DNA of 64,000 nt, from positions 89,849-153,848 of the forward strand of contig NZ_OBDY01000027.1 of assembly GCF_900215205.1 (NCBI RefSeq), given 5' to 3'. The position numbers were made by a program, and so were the translations under genes. The notes beneath the pieces were generated by a model. That model ran no database searches. It saw only the letters and a list, made by a program, of their open reading frames with translations, and was not told the origin of the DNA. Of the stretch, positions 27,950-37,491 are shown piece after piece (position 1 is the first letter of the stretch; each line of letters begins with the position of its first letter). This DNA is from Paractinoplanes atraurantiacus (GTDB lineage: Bacteria > Actinomycetota > Actinomycetes > Mycobacteriales > Micromonosporaceae).

Positions 27950-30900
27950 TCACCGCGCCCCGGTGGTGCTGCCGTGCGGCGGCGCCGGCCCCGGCGAGAG
28001 GCTGATGATGAGGTGCGGCGCCGTCCGGTCGAGGTTCTGGGTCGGCGGCCGCCACCTGCGCACGAGGCTCACCGCGACGGCCTCGGCCGACGCCTCGGGC
28101 TCGTCGGCCAGGCTTTCGCACAGCTCGGTGAGCCACGGATCGGGTCGCCCGGCCTCCAGCGCCATCGCGGTGAGCAGGGTGGTCGCGGCCGGTGAACGAT
28201 AGAGTTCGGCTTCCCTGAGCGCGGGAACGTTCTGGAGGAGCTCGGGATGGTGGTAGACGGCCGTGGCGACCGCCGTCGACGTCAGTGCCACCAGCCCCAC
28301 GGTCTCGTCGACCCACTGGAGCAGGTCTCGCAGGAACTCCGCCGACCAGCACCATGACTGCTGGCGGAGCGCCGCCGAGACGAGATCGACGACGGCGGTG
28401 ATCGCCGGCTCGGGGGTGCCCGGCGGCGGTTTGGCCAGGACGTAGACGGGGTCGTGTCGATGCCCGAGGACGGTGGCGGCGGTCAGCCAGCTCACCATCA
28501 TCTCGGTCCAGTCGTCGCCCTCGATGTAGTAGACGAGCCGGCCCTGGACGGCGGCGCCCAGCCGAAGCTGCTGTTCCGTGGCCCGGTCGCCGGTCAGGCG
28601 TGCGTACTGGATGTCGGCGAACTCGGGCGGGAACCCGACCTCGGCCGGCCTCAGGTGGATCCGGCCGTCGTCGAAGGCGATCGTGCCGAGCAGCGCCTGG
28701 CGGCTGCCGGCGTCGAGAACGGCGCGCCACAGCGTCACCGTCGAGCGCCACCACTCCAAGGGCTCCGGCTGCTCCTCGCACAGTGTCTCCACCGGCAGCC
28801 CTTCTTGCCCGGCCAAGGCCAACCGCAGAAGGACCAGGTTCGCCGAGTACGTCGCGAGCCGGCGGACCGGGCTCTCCGACGTCGGCCGATAGAGCGGGTG
28901 CCGCCCGGCGTCGCTCCGTCGCTGAGAGCCGTCGATCAGCGCACGCAGGGTCCTCGTCACGTTCTCGCGATCAGCCGCCGGCAAAGCGCCGAGCAGCTCA
29001 CCCGCGAACTCCAGGATCGGCGAGCGGATGGCCAGGACCTGGTGCGACAACAGCGCGAAGAGCAGATCGTCCTCCGGCGCCCGCGGCTCGAAGCGCCCCC
29101 CGAAGGCGGCGTCGCCGATCCGGATCAAGACCTCTTTGAGGTACGCGGCGATCAGGTATTCGCCGAAGGTGGCGTGCAGGAACTCGTAGCAGCGCCGCAG
29201 CCCACCGTCCCGGCCGACCCGCGTTCGCGCCTCGGCGGCGTGCACGAAGAAGAATTCGGCGAGCACCCGCTGACCGGCCTCCTCGGGCAGCCGGCCGCGC
29301 TCCTCGCCGCCGGCCCGGAGCGCGGCGAGGTCCTCGCCCAGTTCCTGCTCGGTGATGTCCTGCCGTCCCCGGTTGAACATGCCGATCGCCGCCACCGAGA
29401 GCCGGTGCAGGTGATCGGCGGCAGCCCGATCGAGGTGGTCTCCGCGCACCGCGACGGGAGACCCCTTCCGGACCTCCCGGATGGCGAAACTGCGCAACAG
29501 GAGCCCGTAGAGAGTGGCGAGCGACAGCTCGGCGGTGGGCTCCGGGGTGTCCGGGTCGGCCCAGTAGATCGCCAGCATGAGCAGCAGCAGAGGCTGCCGG
29601 GCGAGCTCCGGCCGGACCAGCGCGGCCTCGGCGCTCAGCATCCGCAGCCGCCCGGTCGCATTGGCCCGCTGCCAGGCCGCCAGCCATCGCGCCACCTGCT
29701 CGTCGCCGAACTCCTCCAGCTTGACGATGAGCGTGCCGGGTGGGATGTCGAACCGGTCGGCGACGATGGTCCGCGAGGTGACCACCACCATGACCGGCTG
29801 GTCCTGTGCCGCTTCGGCCCGCTGGAACTCCATCACCTCGTTCAGGAAGGCGGAACGATCGACCGGCGACGCCTGGAGCAGCTCGTCGAGGCCGTCGAGG
29901 AGCACCACGCGGACCGTTCCGGCGCTTTCCGCCGCGAGCCGATGCCATTCGACCCGGCCGTGGGTGCTCAGGTCGAGCGCCTCCTGGATCTGCTGGTGGA
30001 GCCGGGCTCCGGCGGTCACCCGCCGCAACGGCACACGGACCACGGTGTAGGAGCTCTCCGGCAGCCGGGCCGCGAGGATCTTGGTCAGCATCGACTTGCC
30101 CGCGCCGGGGTGACCCAGCACGAGCAGCGGCTGCCGATGCGAGGAGTACGAGGCGAAGTACCGGGTGAGCATGAGGTCGATGTCGTCCAGGCGGGGCGTC
30201 TCCGCCCACCACGAGTCGTCGGCGGGCCGGGTGGCGTTGCCGGCGACGCTCAGGCGATAGGACGGTTCGACATATCCGGCCTGGATGGTCGGGAAGACCA
30301 TCGCCTCCGGATAGCGATCATTGTCGGACGACACGATGGGCTGATCGAGGAAGTCACGGTTCGCCCGGCGCATCGCCATGGGTTGTCCACCGGCCGGCTC
30401 GGGCGCCTGCGCCGTCATCAGCCGCAGCATCTCCTCGACGCGCGACAGCGCGGCCTGCGGCCGGCCGGGCTCGGTGACCGTGCCCGACCCTGACCAGGCG
30501 AGGAAATCCGGGGCGACGGCGGCCAGCGTCAGGCACTTCTTCGCGTACAGGTCGACGACGTCGAATTCGAGACCACGGCTGGAGTACAGCTCGCCGACGC
30601 GGCGGAGCCATTCACGGACCGCCCCGCTCCGGTCGAATCCGGGAACGCCGTGCGGCAGTGGCAGCTCGGTGTCGTACACCTCCAGGAACAAGGCGACGTC
30701 GCTCTGGTCCAGCTCACGCGGGACAGCGTGGTCCTCGAACCGGGGGAGCGCGTCGACCAGCGCGCTCGCCGCGGCGACGGTGTGCACGGCCGCCGCCAGC
30801 TGGAGCCGCGCGAAGCCGCGGACGCCGGACAACCGCGCGGCCGCCCGGCCCAGACAGTCCCGGAGGATCCGGGCGGCCCCCGTCCGTGGATCGGCCCAGC

Positions 30901-31042
30901 CCCAGAGACCCTCGGGGGAGGGCAAGCTCCGGTGGAGGATCACCCCGCCGAGGAGCCCGTCGAGCTCGGCGACGGCCGCCGGCTCGTACGCGTGGAAGAC
31001 CTGGAGAGCGCCCCTCAGCGTGAGTGGAGACCCGTCGGCCAT
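27950..31042 (-). CDS. Large NACHT-domain STAND NTPase
   Basis: The 1030-aa protein has an N-terminal helical region of about 300 residues (possibly a NACHT-associated effector domain). A NACHT ATPase with Walker A GHPGAGKS (about 314-321), Walker B VVLLDGLDEL (about 380) and the sensor VVVTSRT follows, then a helical STAND C-terminal half with FLHATFGEYLIAAYL. Bacterial NACHT proteins act as ligand-triggered switches in signalling or antiphage defence. No signal peptide or membrane helix is seen. It starts 3 bases after the stop of the maleylpyruvate-isomerase-like gene and ends against the kinase gene. Confidence 0.85.
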   Translation of the reverse strand: MADGSPLTLRGALQVFHAYEPAAVAELDGLLGGVILHRSLPSPEGLWGWADPRTGAARILRDCLGRAAARLSGVRGFARLQLAAAVHTVAAASALVDALPRFEDHAVPRELDQSDVALFLEVYDTELPLPHGVPGFDRSGAVREWLRRVGELYSSRGLEFDVVDLYAKKCLTLAAVAPDFLAWSGSGTVTEPGRPQAALSRVEEMLRLMTAQAPEPAGGQPMAMRRANRDFLDQPIVSSDNDRYPEAMVFPTIQAGYVEPSYRLSVAGNATRPADDSWWAETPRLDDIDLMLTRYFASYSSHRQPLLVLGHPGAGKSMLTKILAARLPESSYTVVRVPLRRVTAGARLHQQIQEALDLSTHGRVEWHRLAAESAGTVRVVLLDGLDELLQASPVDRSAFLNEVMEFQRAEAAQDQPVMVVVTSRTIVADRFDIPPGTLIVKLEEFGDEQVARWLAAWQRANATGRLRMLSAEAALVRPELARQPLLLLMLAIYWADPDTPEPTAELSLATLYGLLLRSFAIREVRKGSPVAVRGDHLDRAAADHLHRLSVAAIGMFNRGRQDITEQELGEDLAALRAGGEERGRLPEEAGQRVLAEFFFVHAAEARTRVGRDGGLRRCYEFLHATFGEYLIAAYLKEVLIRIGDAAFGGRFEPRAPEDDLLFALLSHQVLAIRSPILEFAGELLGALPAADRENVTRTLRALIDGSQRRSDAGRHPLYRPTSESPVRRLATYSANLVLLRLALAGQEGLPVETLCEEQPEPLEWWRSTVTLWRAVLDAGSRQALLGTIAFDDGRIHLRPAEVGFPPEFADIQYARLTGDRATEQQLRLGAAVQGRLVYYIEGDDWTEMMVSWLTAATVLGHRHDPVYVLAKPPPGTPEPAITAVVDLVSAALRQQSWCWSAEFLRDLLQWVDETVGLVALTSTAVATAVYHHPELLQNVPALREAELYRSPAATTLLTAMALEAGRPDPWLTELCESLADEPEASAEAVAVSLVRRWRPPTQNLDRTAPHLIISLSPGPAPPHGSTTGAR

Positions 31043-31045
31043 GGG

Positions 31046-31672
31046 TCAGGACAGGACGGGGAAGAGGTCGGTCGAGGCCCGGCCCGTGGTGGCCTCGATG
31101 AAGTCGATCGGTGGGGCTATCTGGGACAGGACGGCCGCGGTGTGGTGCAGGCTCTCGGCGGGGACGTCGGGCTCGAGGTCCAGGGCGCGCTGCACGTCGA
31201 GCAAATGGATGGTGGTTTCCAGGATGCCGATGCTGACCGCCTCTTCGAGGGGCATGACGGCGCGGCCGAAGTAGTTCACGCGGACCGGGCCCAGCTTGCG
31301 GGCGGCCTCGATGGCGGTGGGGCCGGTGGAGGCGAACTGGGTCACCAGCTGCTCGACGGTGTATTTGGTGGAGTCTTCCCGGCCGGCGCTGGCCACGTGG
31401 GAGCGCATGGTGTTGGCCACGCCGTCGGGGGCGTTGAACTCGGCCATCAGGGCGGCCGCGGAAGCGTGGGTGGCCGGGGCGTCGGTCACCCACTGCTCCA
31501 CCAGCACGGCGAAGCCGAAGGGCCACTGGGCCGCGTGGGCCCACAGGTGGCGCACCGTCCAGTCGTCGAGGCGGGTCGGCTTGTCCCAGTCCGCGTCGTT
31601 CAGGGTGCGCCCGGTCGCCGCCCACACCGACCAGAGCGCGTCGAGCGTTGTCAGCCGATCATCGATGGTCAT
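31046..31672 (-). CDS. Maleylpyruvate isomerase-family (mycothiol-dependent, DinB-like) protein
   Basis: The 208-aa protein shows the N-terminal MDMPI pattern with DDWTVRHLWAHAAQW, which supplies a metal-ligand His, and a later His pair (ETTIHLLDVQRAL). The family uses a four-helix bundle and often mycothiol, typical of Actinobacteria. The exact reaction is unknown. It is immediately upstream of, and probably co-transcribed with, the NACHT gene. Confidence 0.8.
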   Translation of the reverse strand: MTIDDRLTTLDALWSVWAATGRTLNDADWDKPTRLDDWTVRHLWAHAAQWPFGFAVLVEQWVTDAPATHASAAALMAEFNAPDGVANTMRSHVASAGREDSTKYTVEQLVTQFASTGPTAIEAARKLGPVRVNYFGRAVMPLEEAVSIGILETTIHLLDVQRALDLEPDVPAESLHHTAAVLSQIAPPIDFIEATTGRASTDLFPVLS

Positions 31673-32267
31673 GACCCGACTCTACTGAGATCGGCGTCAC
31701 ACCTCGATCCCACACCCGTTCGACGGACAGCACCTTCTCACCCGCGACCCGCGACCCGCGACCCGCGACCCGCGACCCGCGACCCGCGACCCGCCGCCCC
31801 TGCCCCGCGCCCGCCGCCCTCCTTCCGCCGTCCGCCTTCCGCCGCCCGCGACCTGCCGTCCGCCTTCCGCCGCCCGCGACCCACCACCCGCCGCCCTCCA
31901 CCCGCGACCCACCACCCGCCGCCCGCCGTTCCGTCCGCTGTTCTCGCCTCCCTGGTAACCCACCTCGCCCGCGCCTTGCCCTCTGAGTTCGGGTGCCGGC
32001 TCGGCCCCGGCTTTCCCTCTCGTTCCGCCCGAAAGCTCGAGCATCGGACGCTCCACTGAGGCGGAAGGCTAGGTTCCTAGGATGCTCTAGGCGGTGGCTG
32101 CCGGACCACGGCTCGCGGACGCGACGGCGGCCGACCGCACTTGCCGACTGCCGCTGGGGGTCACTGGCTCTGGGCGGACCAGGGCTTCTGACGGGTGCCC
32201 GTGATGGCGTACGTCAGCAGGCTTTGAAGTGTCTTGAAGCTCGGCTCGCGAAAGGCAGGGGTGTGAC
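31673..32267. other. Intergenic region dominated by C-rich repeats
   Basis: This ~600-bp gap between divergent genes holds the C-rich repeat block described separately. A small inverted repeat CCTAG-N6-CTAGG (32076-32091) lies about 180 bases before the epoxide hydrolase start. No gene is convincing. Confidence 0.5.
31741..31925. repeat. C-rich tandem repeat block, seven perfect CCCGCGA heptamers
   Basis: Seven perfect CCCGCGA units occupy 31741-31789. They grade into longer imperfect units, with a roughly 27-base CCGCC/CTTCC element appearing twice and a CACCACCCGCCGCC element twice, up to about 31925. The strand is almost free of A apart from the repeat A, giving extreme strand asymmetry. 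It lies between divergent genes. Confidence 0.85.
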
Positions 32268-33437
32268 ATGACCACGGAGGTACGGCCGTTCACCGTGCAG
32301 GTTTCCAAGGACGCGCTCGAGGATCTGCGGCGGCGGCTGGCGGCCACGCGGTGGCCTACCCGGGAGATCGTGGGGGACCGGTCGCAGGGGGTGCAGCTCG
32401 CGACCATAAGGGCGCTGCGGGAGTACTGGGCCACCGAATACGACGGCGGGCGGGTGGAGGAGCGGCTCAATGCTCTGCCGCAGTTCGTCACTGAGATCGA
32501 CGGGGTGGACATTCACTTCGTGCACGTGCGGTCGGAGCATCCGGGGGCCCTGCCGCTGATCATGACGCATGGGTGGCCCGGGTCGGTGATCGAGATGCTG
32601 GACTCGGTCGGGCCGCTCACCGATCCCGCCGACGGCCGGGACGCGTTCCATCTGGTGTTGCCTTCGCTTCCGGGGTACGGATTCTCGGCTGAGCCGTCCG
32701 AAGCGGGGTGGGATCTGGTGCGGACGGCGCGGGCCTGGGCGGAGCTCATGCGGCGGCTCGGATACGACCGGTACGTGGCGCAGGGCGGTGACGTCGGCGC
32801 CGGGGTGACCGACGCGATGGGGCGGCTGGGGCCGGACGGGCTCGCCGGGATCCACACCAACCTGCTCGTGCCGGCGCTCAACGATCCGGCGTCGCTGCCG
32901 AACGGCACCGAGCCGGAACGGGCGGCCCTGGCGGCGATCAAGACGTTCCAGAGCAGCGGGAACGGCTACTTCGTGGAGATGGCGACGCGGCCGCAGACCA
33001 TCGGGTACGCGTTGCAGGACTCGCCGGTCGCCCTGGCCGCCTGGATGATCGACCACGACACGGACGCGTACTACAAGATCGCGCGGGCGTTCGTCGACGG
33101 TCAGCCCTCGGGCAACCTCACCCGCGATCACATCCTCGACAACATCACGGCGTACTGGCTGACCGGTACCGCTACGTCGGCGGCCCGCTCCTACTGGGAG
33201 GCGTACGGGCCGGACGCGCCCGCCGCCGGCCGCCGGCCGCTGCCGGATCCGCGGGTGCCGGTCGGGTTCAGCGCCTTCCCCGGGGAGATCTGGCGGACGC
33301 CGCGCAGCTGGGCCGAGAAGGCGTACCCGACGCTCAACTACTTCGGCGAAGCGGAGCGCGGTGGCCACTTCGCCGCGTGGGAGGAGCCGGAGCTGTTCGC
33401 GGCCCAGTTGCGGGCCGCGTTCCGGCCGTTGCGCTAA
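32268..33437 (+). CDS. Epoxide hydrolase (EHN-type alpha/beta hydrolase)
   Basis: The 389-aa enzyme has the N-terminal EHN cap (PFTVQVSKDALEDLRRRLAA) and an alpha/beta-hydrolase core. The oxyanion motif HGWPGS is at about residues 102-107 and the nucleophile D175 is in GGDVGAG. The C-terminal catalytic His is probably in ERGGHFAAWE. It would open epoxides to diols in the cytoplasm. The ATG at 32268 follows AGGGG. Its stop overlaps the convergent serine hydrolase gene by 4 bases. Confidence 0.9.
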   Translation: MTTEVRPFTVQVSKDALEDLRRRLAATRWPTREIVGDRSQGVQLATIRALREYWATEYDGGRVEERLNALPQFVTEIDGVDIHFVHVRSEHPGALPLIMTHGWPGSVIEMLDSVGPLTDPADGRDAFHLVLPSLPGYGFSAEPSEAGWDLVRTARAWAELMRRLGYDRYVAQGGDVGAGVTDAMGRLGPDGLAGIHTNLLVPALNDPASLPNGTEPERAALAAIKTFQSSGNGYFVEMATRPQTIGYALQDSPVALAAWMIDHDTDAYYKIARAFVDGQPSGNLTRDHILDNITAYWLTGTATSAARSYWEAYGPDAPAAGRRPLPDPRVPVGFSAFPGEIWRTPRSWAEKAYPTLNYFGEAERGGHFAAWEEPELFAAQLRAAFRPLR

Positions 33438-34396
33438 GCGCTCAGCGCCCGGAGCAGGTCGCCGGCCTCCTTGTCCATGAGGCGCTGGGTGCTGCTGAGC
33501 AGGACCACGGCGGTGCGGTGTTCCGGGTCGAAGCCGGCGAACGAGGTGAAGCCCGAAGTGCCGCCGTTGTGCCACAACTGGGTCTGGCTGCCGAGGCGGG
33601 CATGCAGTCGGCGGCCCATCCAGCCCAGGTGGACCCAGGTGAAGGGGTTGATCTGGTGCTTGACCGAGCGGGTCAGGTGGATGGCCGGGTCGTCCGGGTC
33701 GTCGAGCTGGCGGCGCAGGAAGGCCAGGAGGTCGGCGGCGGTGGAGTGCAGGGCGCCGGCGCCGGCCAGGTCGGCCAGATGCCAGGGCGGTGTCTCGCGG
33801 CCGCGGCGGGTGTGGCCCTGGACGAGAAGGGAGGGGTCGGGCTGGGGGAGGCCGGTCTTTTCGAGGACCAATTGGGTGTACGGGGTTCCGGCGCGCCGTG
33901 CGAGGGCGAGGCCGAGGAGGCCGGCGCCGAAGTTGGAGTAGCGGAAGCGTTTGCCGGGTGGGGCGGCCAGGCGGGTGCGGGCCAGGGCGGCCAGGAGCAT
34001 GTCGGTGGTGCATCGGGCGTACGGGTCGGGGTCGTTCGGGTGCAGCAGCAGGCGCTTGAGCATGCCGGTGGGCAGGCGGGGGAGACCGGCGGTGTGGGTG
34101 GCGAGGTGCTGCAGGGTGATCTGTACGCCGTCACGGGAGGGCACGGAGGCGCCGGAGGGCAGCAGGCCGGCGAGGGGCTCGCCCAGTGAGACGGAACCGT
34201 CGACGGTCATCCGGGCCAGGGTGAGGGCGGTGAAGACTTTGGTGATGGAACCGATCTCGAAGACGTCGTCGGCGGTGACGCGGCCGGCGGAACGGATCTC
34301 GCTGTCGTCGCCGGAGAGGACGGCGACGACAACGCCCGCGCGGGTGCGGGCCAGGTCGTCGGCGGTCTGCTGAGCCAGGCTTCCAAGATCCGTCAT
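33434..34396 (-). CDS. Serine hydrolase, class C beta-lactamase/esterase family
   Basis: The 320-aa protein has the S50-x-x-K53 nucleophile motif (GSITK), the Tyr motif RYSNFG and LWHNGGTSGF, in which HNG replaces KTG. It has no obvious signal peptide, so a cytosolic esterase or peptidase is more likely than a secreted beta-lactamase. It stands alone between two convergent or unrelated genes. Confidence 0.85.
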   Translation of the reverse strand: MTDLGSLAQQTADDLARTRAGVVVAVLSGDDSEIRSAGRVTADDVFEIGSITKVFTALTLARMTVDGSVSLGEPLAGLLPSGASVPSRDGVQITLQHLATHTAGLPRLPTGMLKRLLLHPNDPDPYARCTTDMLLAALARTRLAAPPGKRFRYSNFGAGLLGLALARRAGTPYTQLVLEKTGLPQPDPSLLVQGHTRRGRETPPWHLADLAGAGALHSTAADLLAFLRRQLDDPDDPAIHLTRSVKHQINPFTWVHLGWMGRRLHARLGSQTQLWHNGGTSGFTSFAGFDPEHRTAVVLLSSTQRLMDKEAGDLLRALSA

Positions 34397-34476
34397 CGCT
34401 CCATGATGGTCGGCCCGGCAAACGGCCCGCTGCCCGGGGCGGGCAGCGGGCCGGTACGGTGCCGGTGCGGCGTGCG

Positions 34477-35631
34477 TCAGACGGCCGGCGGGGCGGCCTC
34501 GACGGTCGCGGTGCCGGTCTCCACTGTGGCGGCACCGGTGTCCGCGGCCGCCGTGGTCTCGGCGCCGGTAGCTTCACCAGCGGTCGCGCCGGCGGCGGGA
34601 GCGGTGGCGGTCGCCTCACCGGCGGAGGGAGCCTCGGCGGTCGCCTCACCAGCGGCCGGAGCGGTGGCGGTGGCTTCGCCGGTGGTCACTTCGGTGGCCG
34701 GCGCCGCGGTCGCCTCGCCCGCGGTCACGTCGGTCGCGGTCTCCGTGCCGGTCGCGGTCTCAGCGCCAGTGGCGGTCTCGGTACCGGTCGCGGTCTCAGC
34801 GCCAGTGGCGGTCTCGGTACCGGTCGCGGTCTCAGCGCCGGTCGCGGTCTCGGTGCCAGTGGCGGTCTCCGTGCCGGGAGCGGTGTTCGCGCCGGTCGCG
34901 GTCTCCGTGCCGGCAGCGGTATCCGCGCCGGTGGTGGTCTCGGTTCCGGTCGCGGTGTCCGCGCCGGTGGTGGTCTCGGTGCCAGTGGCGGGTTCGGCGG
35001 CCGGCTCGGTAGCGGTCTCGTCCGACGCGCCGGGGGCAGTAGCGGTGTCCGTGCCGGTCGCGGTGTCCGTGCCGGTCGTGGTGTCCGCGCCGCTAGCGGT
35101 GTCCGTGCCGGTGGTCGTGTCCGTGCCGGTGGTCGTGTCCGTGCCGGTAGCGGTGTCGGTGGCGGCCGGCTCGGTGGCAGCGGGCTCGGTCGAGGCGGGT
35201 GTGGTCGTAGCGGGCTCGGAAGTGCCGGGCTCGGAACTGGCGGGCTGGGAGGTGCCGGGCTGGGAGGTGCCGGGCTGGGAAGTGGCCGGCTCGGTGGCGG
35301 TCGTGTCGGCCGGTGTGCCGGGCTGGGGTCCGCCGGGCTGGCCGGGCTGCTGGCCCGGCCACGGGGCGCCGGGGCCGCCGGAGCCGCCCATCGGCATGGG
35401 CCAGCTCGTGAGGCTGTTGAGGCCGGGCAGGCCGTCGATGGTGAAGATGGCGATCACGATGCCGGAGATGCCGGACTTGTGTTCAGGAGGCGGGGCGTAG
35501 GCGCCGGCGGCGCTCGCCGTCGCGTCGTCGGGTTCGTTGGCGAGTGCGCCCTGTGCGGGGGCCAGGGCCATGGCCGCTCCGGTGAACAGGACCATGCCGG
35601 CCAAGGCCATACGGCGGCTTGTCTTACGCAT
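34477..35631 (-). CDS. Secreted Thr/Ala/Glu-rich repeat protein
   Basis: The 384-aa product has a clear signal peptide (MRKTSRRMALAGMVLFTGAA..., cleavage probably after ALA near residue 32). A short Pro/Gly-rich domain is followed by about 270 residues of low-complexity repeats such as TATGTE, TATGAE and TTTGTD. Such Thr-rich chains are candidates for O-glycosylation and a cell-surface stalk. There is no cell-wall anchor motif. GGAGG lies 7 bases before ATG 35631. A reading on the opposite strand gives only Val/Ala/Pro repeats and is not a gene. Confidence 0.75.
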   Translation of the reverse strand: MRKTSRRMALAGMVLFTGAAMALAPAQGALANEPDDATASAAGAYAPPPEHKSGISGIVIAIFTIDGLPGLNSLTSWPMPMGGSGGPGAPWPGQQPGQPGGPQPGTPADTTATEPATSQPGTSQPGTSQPASSEPGTSEPATTTPASTEPAATEPAATDTATGTDTTTGTDTTTGTDTASGADTTTGTDTATGTDTATAPGASDETATEPAAEPATGTETTTGADTATGTETTTGADTAAGTETATGANTAPGTETATGTETATGAETATGTETATGAETATGTETATGAETATGTETATDVTAGEATAAPATEVTTGEATATAPAAGEATAEAPSAGEATATAPAAGATAGEATGAETTAAADTGAATVETGTATVEAAPPAV

Positions 35632-35680
35632 TTCTTTTCCTCCCGGGTCTTCGTTACGACCCGGTCAGCTCAACATATCT

Positions 35681-35698
35681 GCCGCATTCGAATACGGC
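35681..35698. promoter_or_regulatory. Near-perfect 18-bp palindrome upstream of the Thr-rich protein gene
   Basis: GCCGCATTCGAATACGGC has arms differing in one position, about 50 bases before the gene start in a locally AT-richer gap. A regulator binding site is possible; no partner is identified. Confidence 0.4.
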
Positions 35699-35773
35699 GC
35701 TCCAACGGATTGGGTGGAAGTTTTTCCTGAGGCCGCTGAAACCATTGGTGATAAACAAAAAGCGCCGGAAAAT

Positions 35774-37339
35774 TTAGGCTGCCGGGAGCTGCTCGATGTA
35801 GTCCTCGCACTCTTCGACATCGTCGCCGCCGCGCCTTTTCGCCCGGTACATCGCGGCATCGGCCCGCCGCACGATTTCCTGGAGATCGACGGCCGGTCCG
35901 CCGGCCACGCCGATGCTGAGGGTGGCCGGGCAATCGGGGAGCGCCCGCACCGCGTCGACCATTCTGCGGCCCATTTCGTAGGCCGTTCCGGTGTCCAGCC
36001 CGGGCAGCAGGACCGCGAACTCGTCGCCGCCCAGGCGGGCCACCAGGTCCTGGTCGCGGACGTTGGCGGTCAGGGCCGTCGCGATCGCCCGCAGCGCCGC
36101 GTCGCCCGCCTCGTGCCCGGCCGTGTCGTTGATCTGTTTGAACTTGTCGGTGTCGATGACCAGCACCGCCACGTCGCCGTCCTGGGTGCGCCTGACCGCC
36201 TCGTCGAAGGCGCGCCGGTTGGCGATGCCGGTCAGCGCGTCCAGGTCGGCCGCCCGGGCCGCCTGCTCGTGGCGGCGGCGCAGCAGGTCGAGCGACTTCA
36301 TCGTGGTGAACGAGTGCAGGGTGCGCTGCCGCTGCTGCCACAGGGCCGCGGCCAGCGTGGCCCCGTAGGCGAGCGCCGCCTTCGCGTCGGCCGAGCCGTG
36401 CGCGGCCAGCAGCAGCGCGTGGGTGTGGTGGGTGGCCGAGGTGATCAGCACGCCGGCGTCGCCGGGCAGGGCCGCCACCGCGCGGCCGATCAGTTCCAGG
36501 GCCTCGTCGAGGCGACCGGTGCGGCGCAGCGCGACCGCGTGGAAGGGCTCGCAGAACGCCACGACCAGCGGGCTCATCCCGTACGCCTGCAATTTGGCTT
36601 GATGGGTTGAGATCTCGACCGCGGCGGTGGTGGGATCGTGCCGGTCGGCCTTCGCGCAGGCGGCGGCGAGCAGGGCATAGCTTCGCCACACGTCGGCGGC
36701 GGGCCCGCTGACCTCGGCGGCGGCGCGCACGGCGTACACCTCCGCCTGTGCCGTGTGGTCCTCGGCCTGCTGGACCTGGCCGACCTGGTAGAGCTCGAGG
36801 GCCCAGTGCAGGTGCAGCTCGGCCAGGTTGATCAGCCACATGGAGCGTTTGCCGCTCTGGCTGCTGTCGTGGGCGCAGATCTCGTAGGCGGCCTCGTAGT
36901 GCGGGCCGACCAGCTCGTAGAGGCGCAGCTCCATGAGGGCGAAGGCGATGGCGACCCGGGCGTGCACGGCCGCCACGGGCTCGGTCTCGATGACGGCGTA
37001 CGTCTCGGCCTGCACCAGGTCGCGCATGACGCTGTCGAGGTCGTATTCGACGGCGTGGGTCTCGCCGAGCCGGGCCCGCTGGGAGGCGCGGGTGCCCAGG
37101 GCGCAGGCCTGCCAGCCGGGGCTGTCCTCGCGTTCGGCGGCGGCGAGCATCTCGTCGAGCGCCTGTTCGGAGGAGGTGGGGTCGCCGAGCACGTCGTACG
37201 CGACGGCCCGCACGAAGTGCAGGCAGGCGCGGTCCCCGACCTGGAGCAGCAGGGTGCCGGCGCGCTCGAGTGCCTCGTGCGTGCCGCCCGCCTGCGCCTC
37301 CTCGAGCAGGCGCATGGCCTCTCGTGTGACGTCGTCCAT
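35774..37339 (-). CDS. Diguanylate cyclase (GGDEF) with N-terminal TPR-like region
   Basis: The 521-aa soluble protein joins about 360 residues of TPR-like helices to a C-terminal GGDEF domain. The active site GGDEF is intact (about 437-441) and the product-inhibition site R-D-Q-D lies exactly five residues before it, so it should make c-di-GMP with feedback control. There is no EAL domain or membrane helix; the TPR part probably receives a protein signal. It starts at ATG 37339 and is separated by 142 bases from the downstream secreted-protein gene. Confidence 0.9.
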   Translation of the reverse strand: MDDVTREAMRLLEEAQAGGTHEALERAGTLLLQVGDRACLHFVRAVAYDVLGDPTSSEQALDEMLAAAEREDSPGWQACALGTRASQRARLGETHAVEYDLDSVMRDLVQAETYAVIETEPVAAVHARVAIAFALMELRLYELVGPHYEAAYEICAHDSSQSGKRSMWLINLAELHLHWALELYQVGQVQQAEDHTAQAEVYAVRAAAEVSGPAADVWRSYALLAAACAKADRHDPTTAAVEISTHQAKLQAYGMSPLVVAFCEPFHAVALRRTGRLDEALELIGRAVAALPGDAGVLITSATHHTHALLLAAHGSADAKAALAYGATLAAALWQQRQRTLHSFTTMKSLDLLRRRHEQAARAADLDALTGIANRRAFDEAVRRTQDGDVAVLVIDTDKFKQINDTAGHEAGDAALRAIATALTANVRDQDLVARLGGDEFAVLLPGLDTGTAYEMGRRMVDAVRALPDCPATLSIGVAGGPAVDLQEIVRRADAAMYRAKRRGGDDVEECEDYIEQLPAA

Positions 37340-37491
37340 CGGACCTCCCTGCGGGGTAAATCGGCAACGGGCGCGGTACTTGAGGGTTTCGGTAGCTATT
37401 GAAGATCGCTGATATTGCCCATAGGTTCTTCCGGGACGGGGAACGATGGCCCACGAGGCCGCCGTCCTCGCCTGAGACGAGGAGGAGACCC

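Noticed and set aside
34403..35730. Plus-strand open frames opposite the Thr-rich protein
   Set aside because: Only Val/Ala/Pro or Gly/Arg repeats from reading the repeat DNA backwards; the minus strand has the signal peptide and ribosome site.
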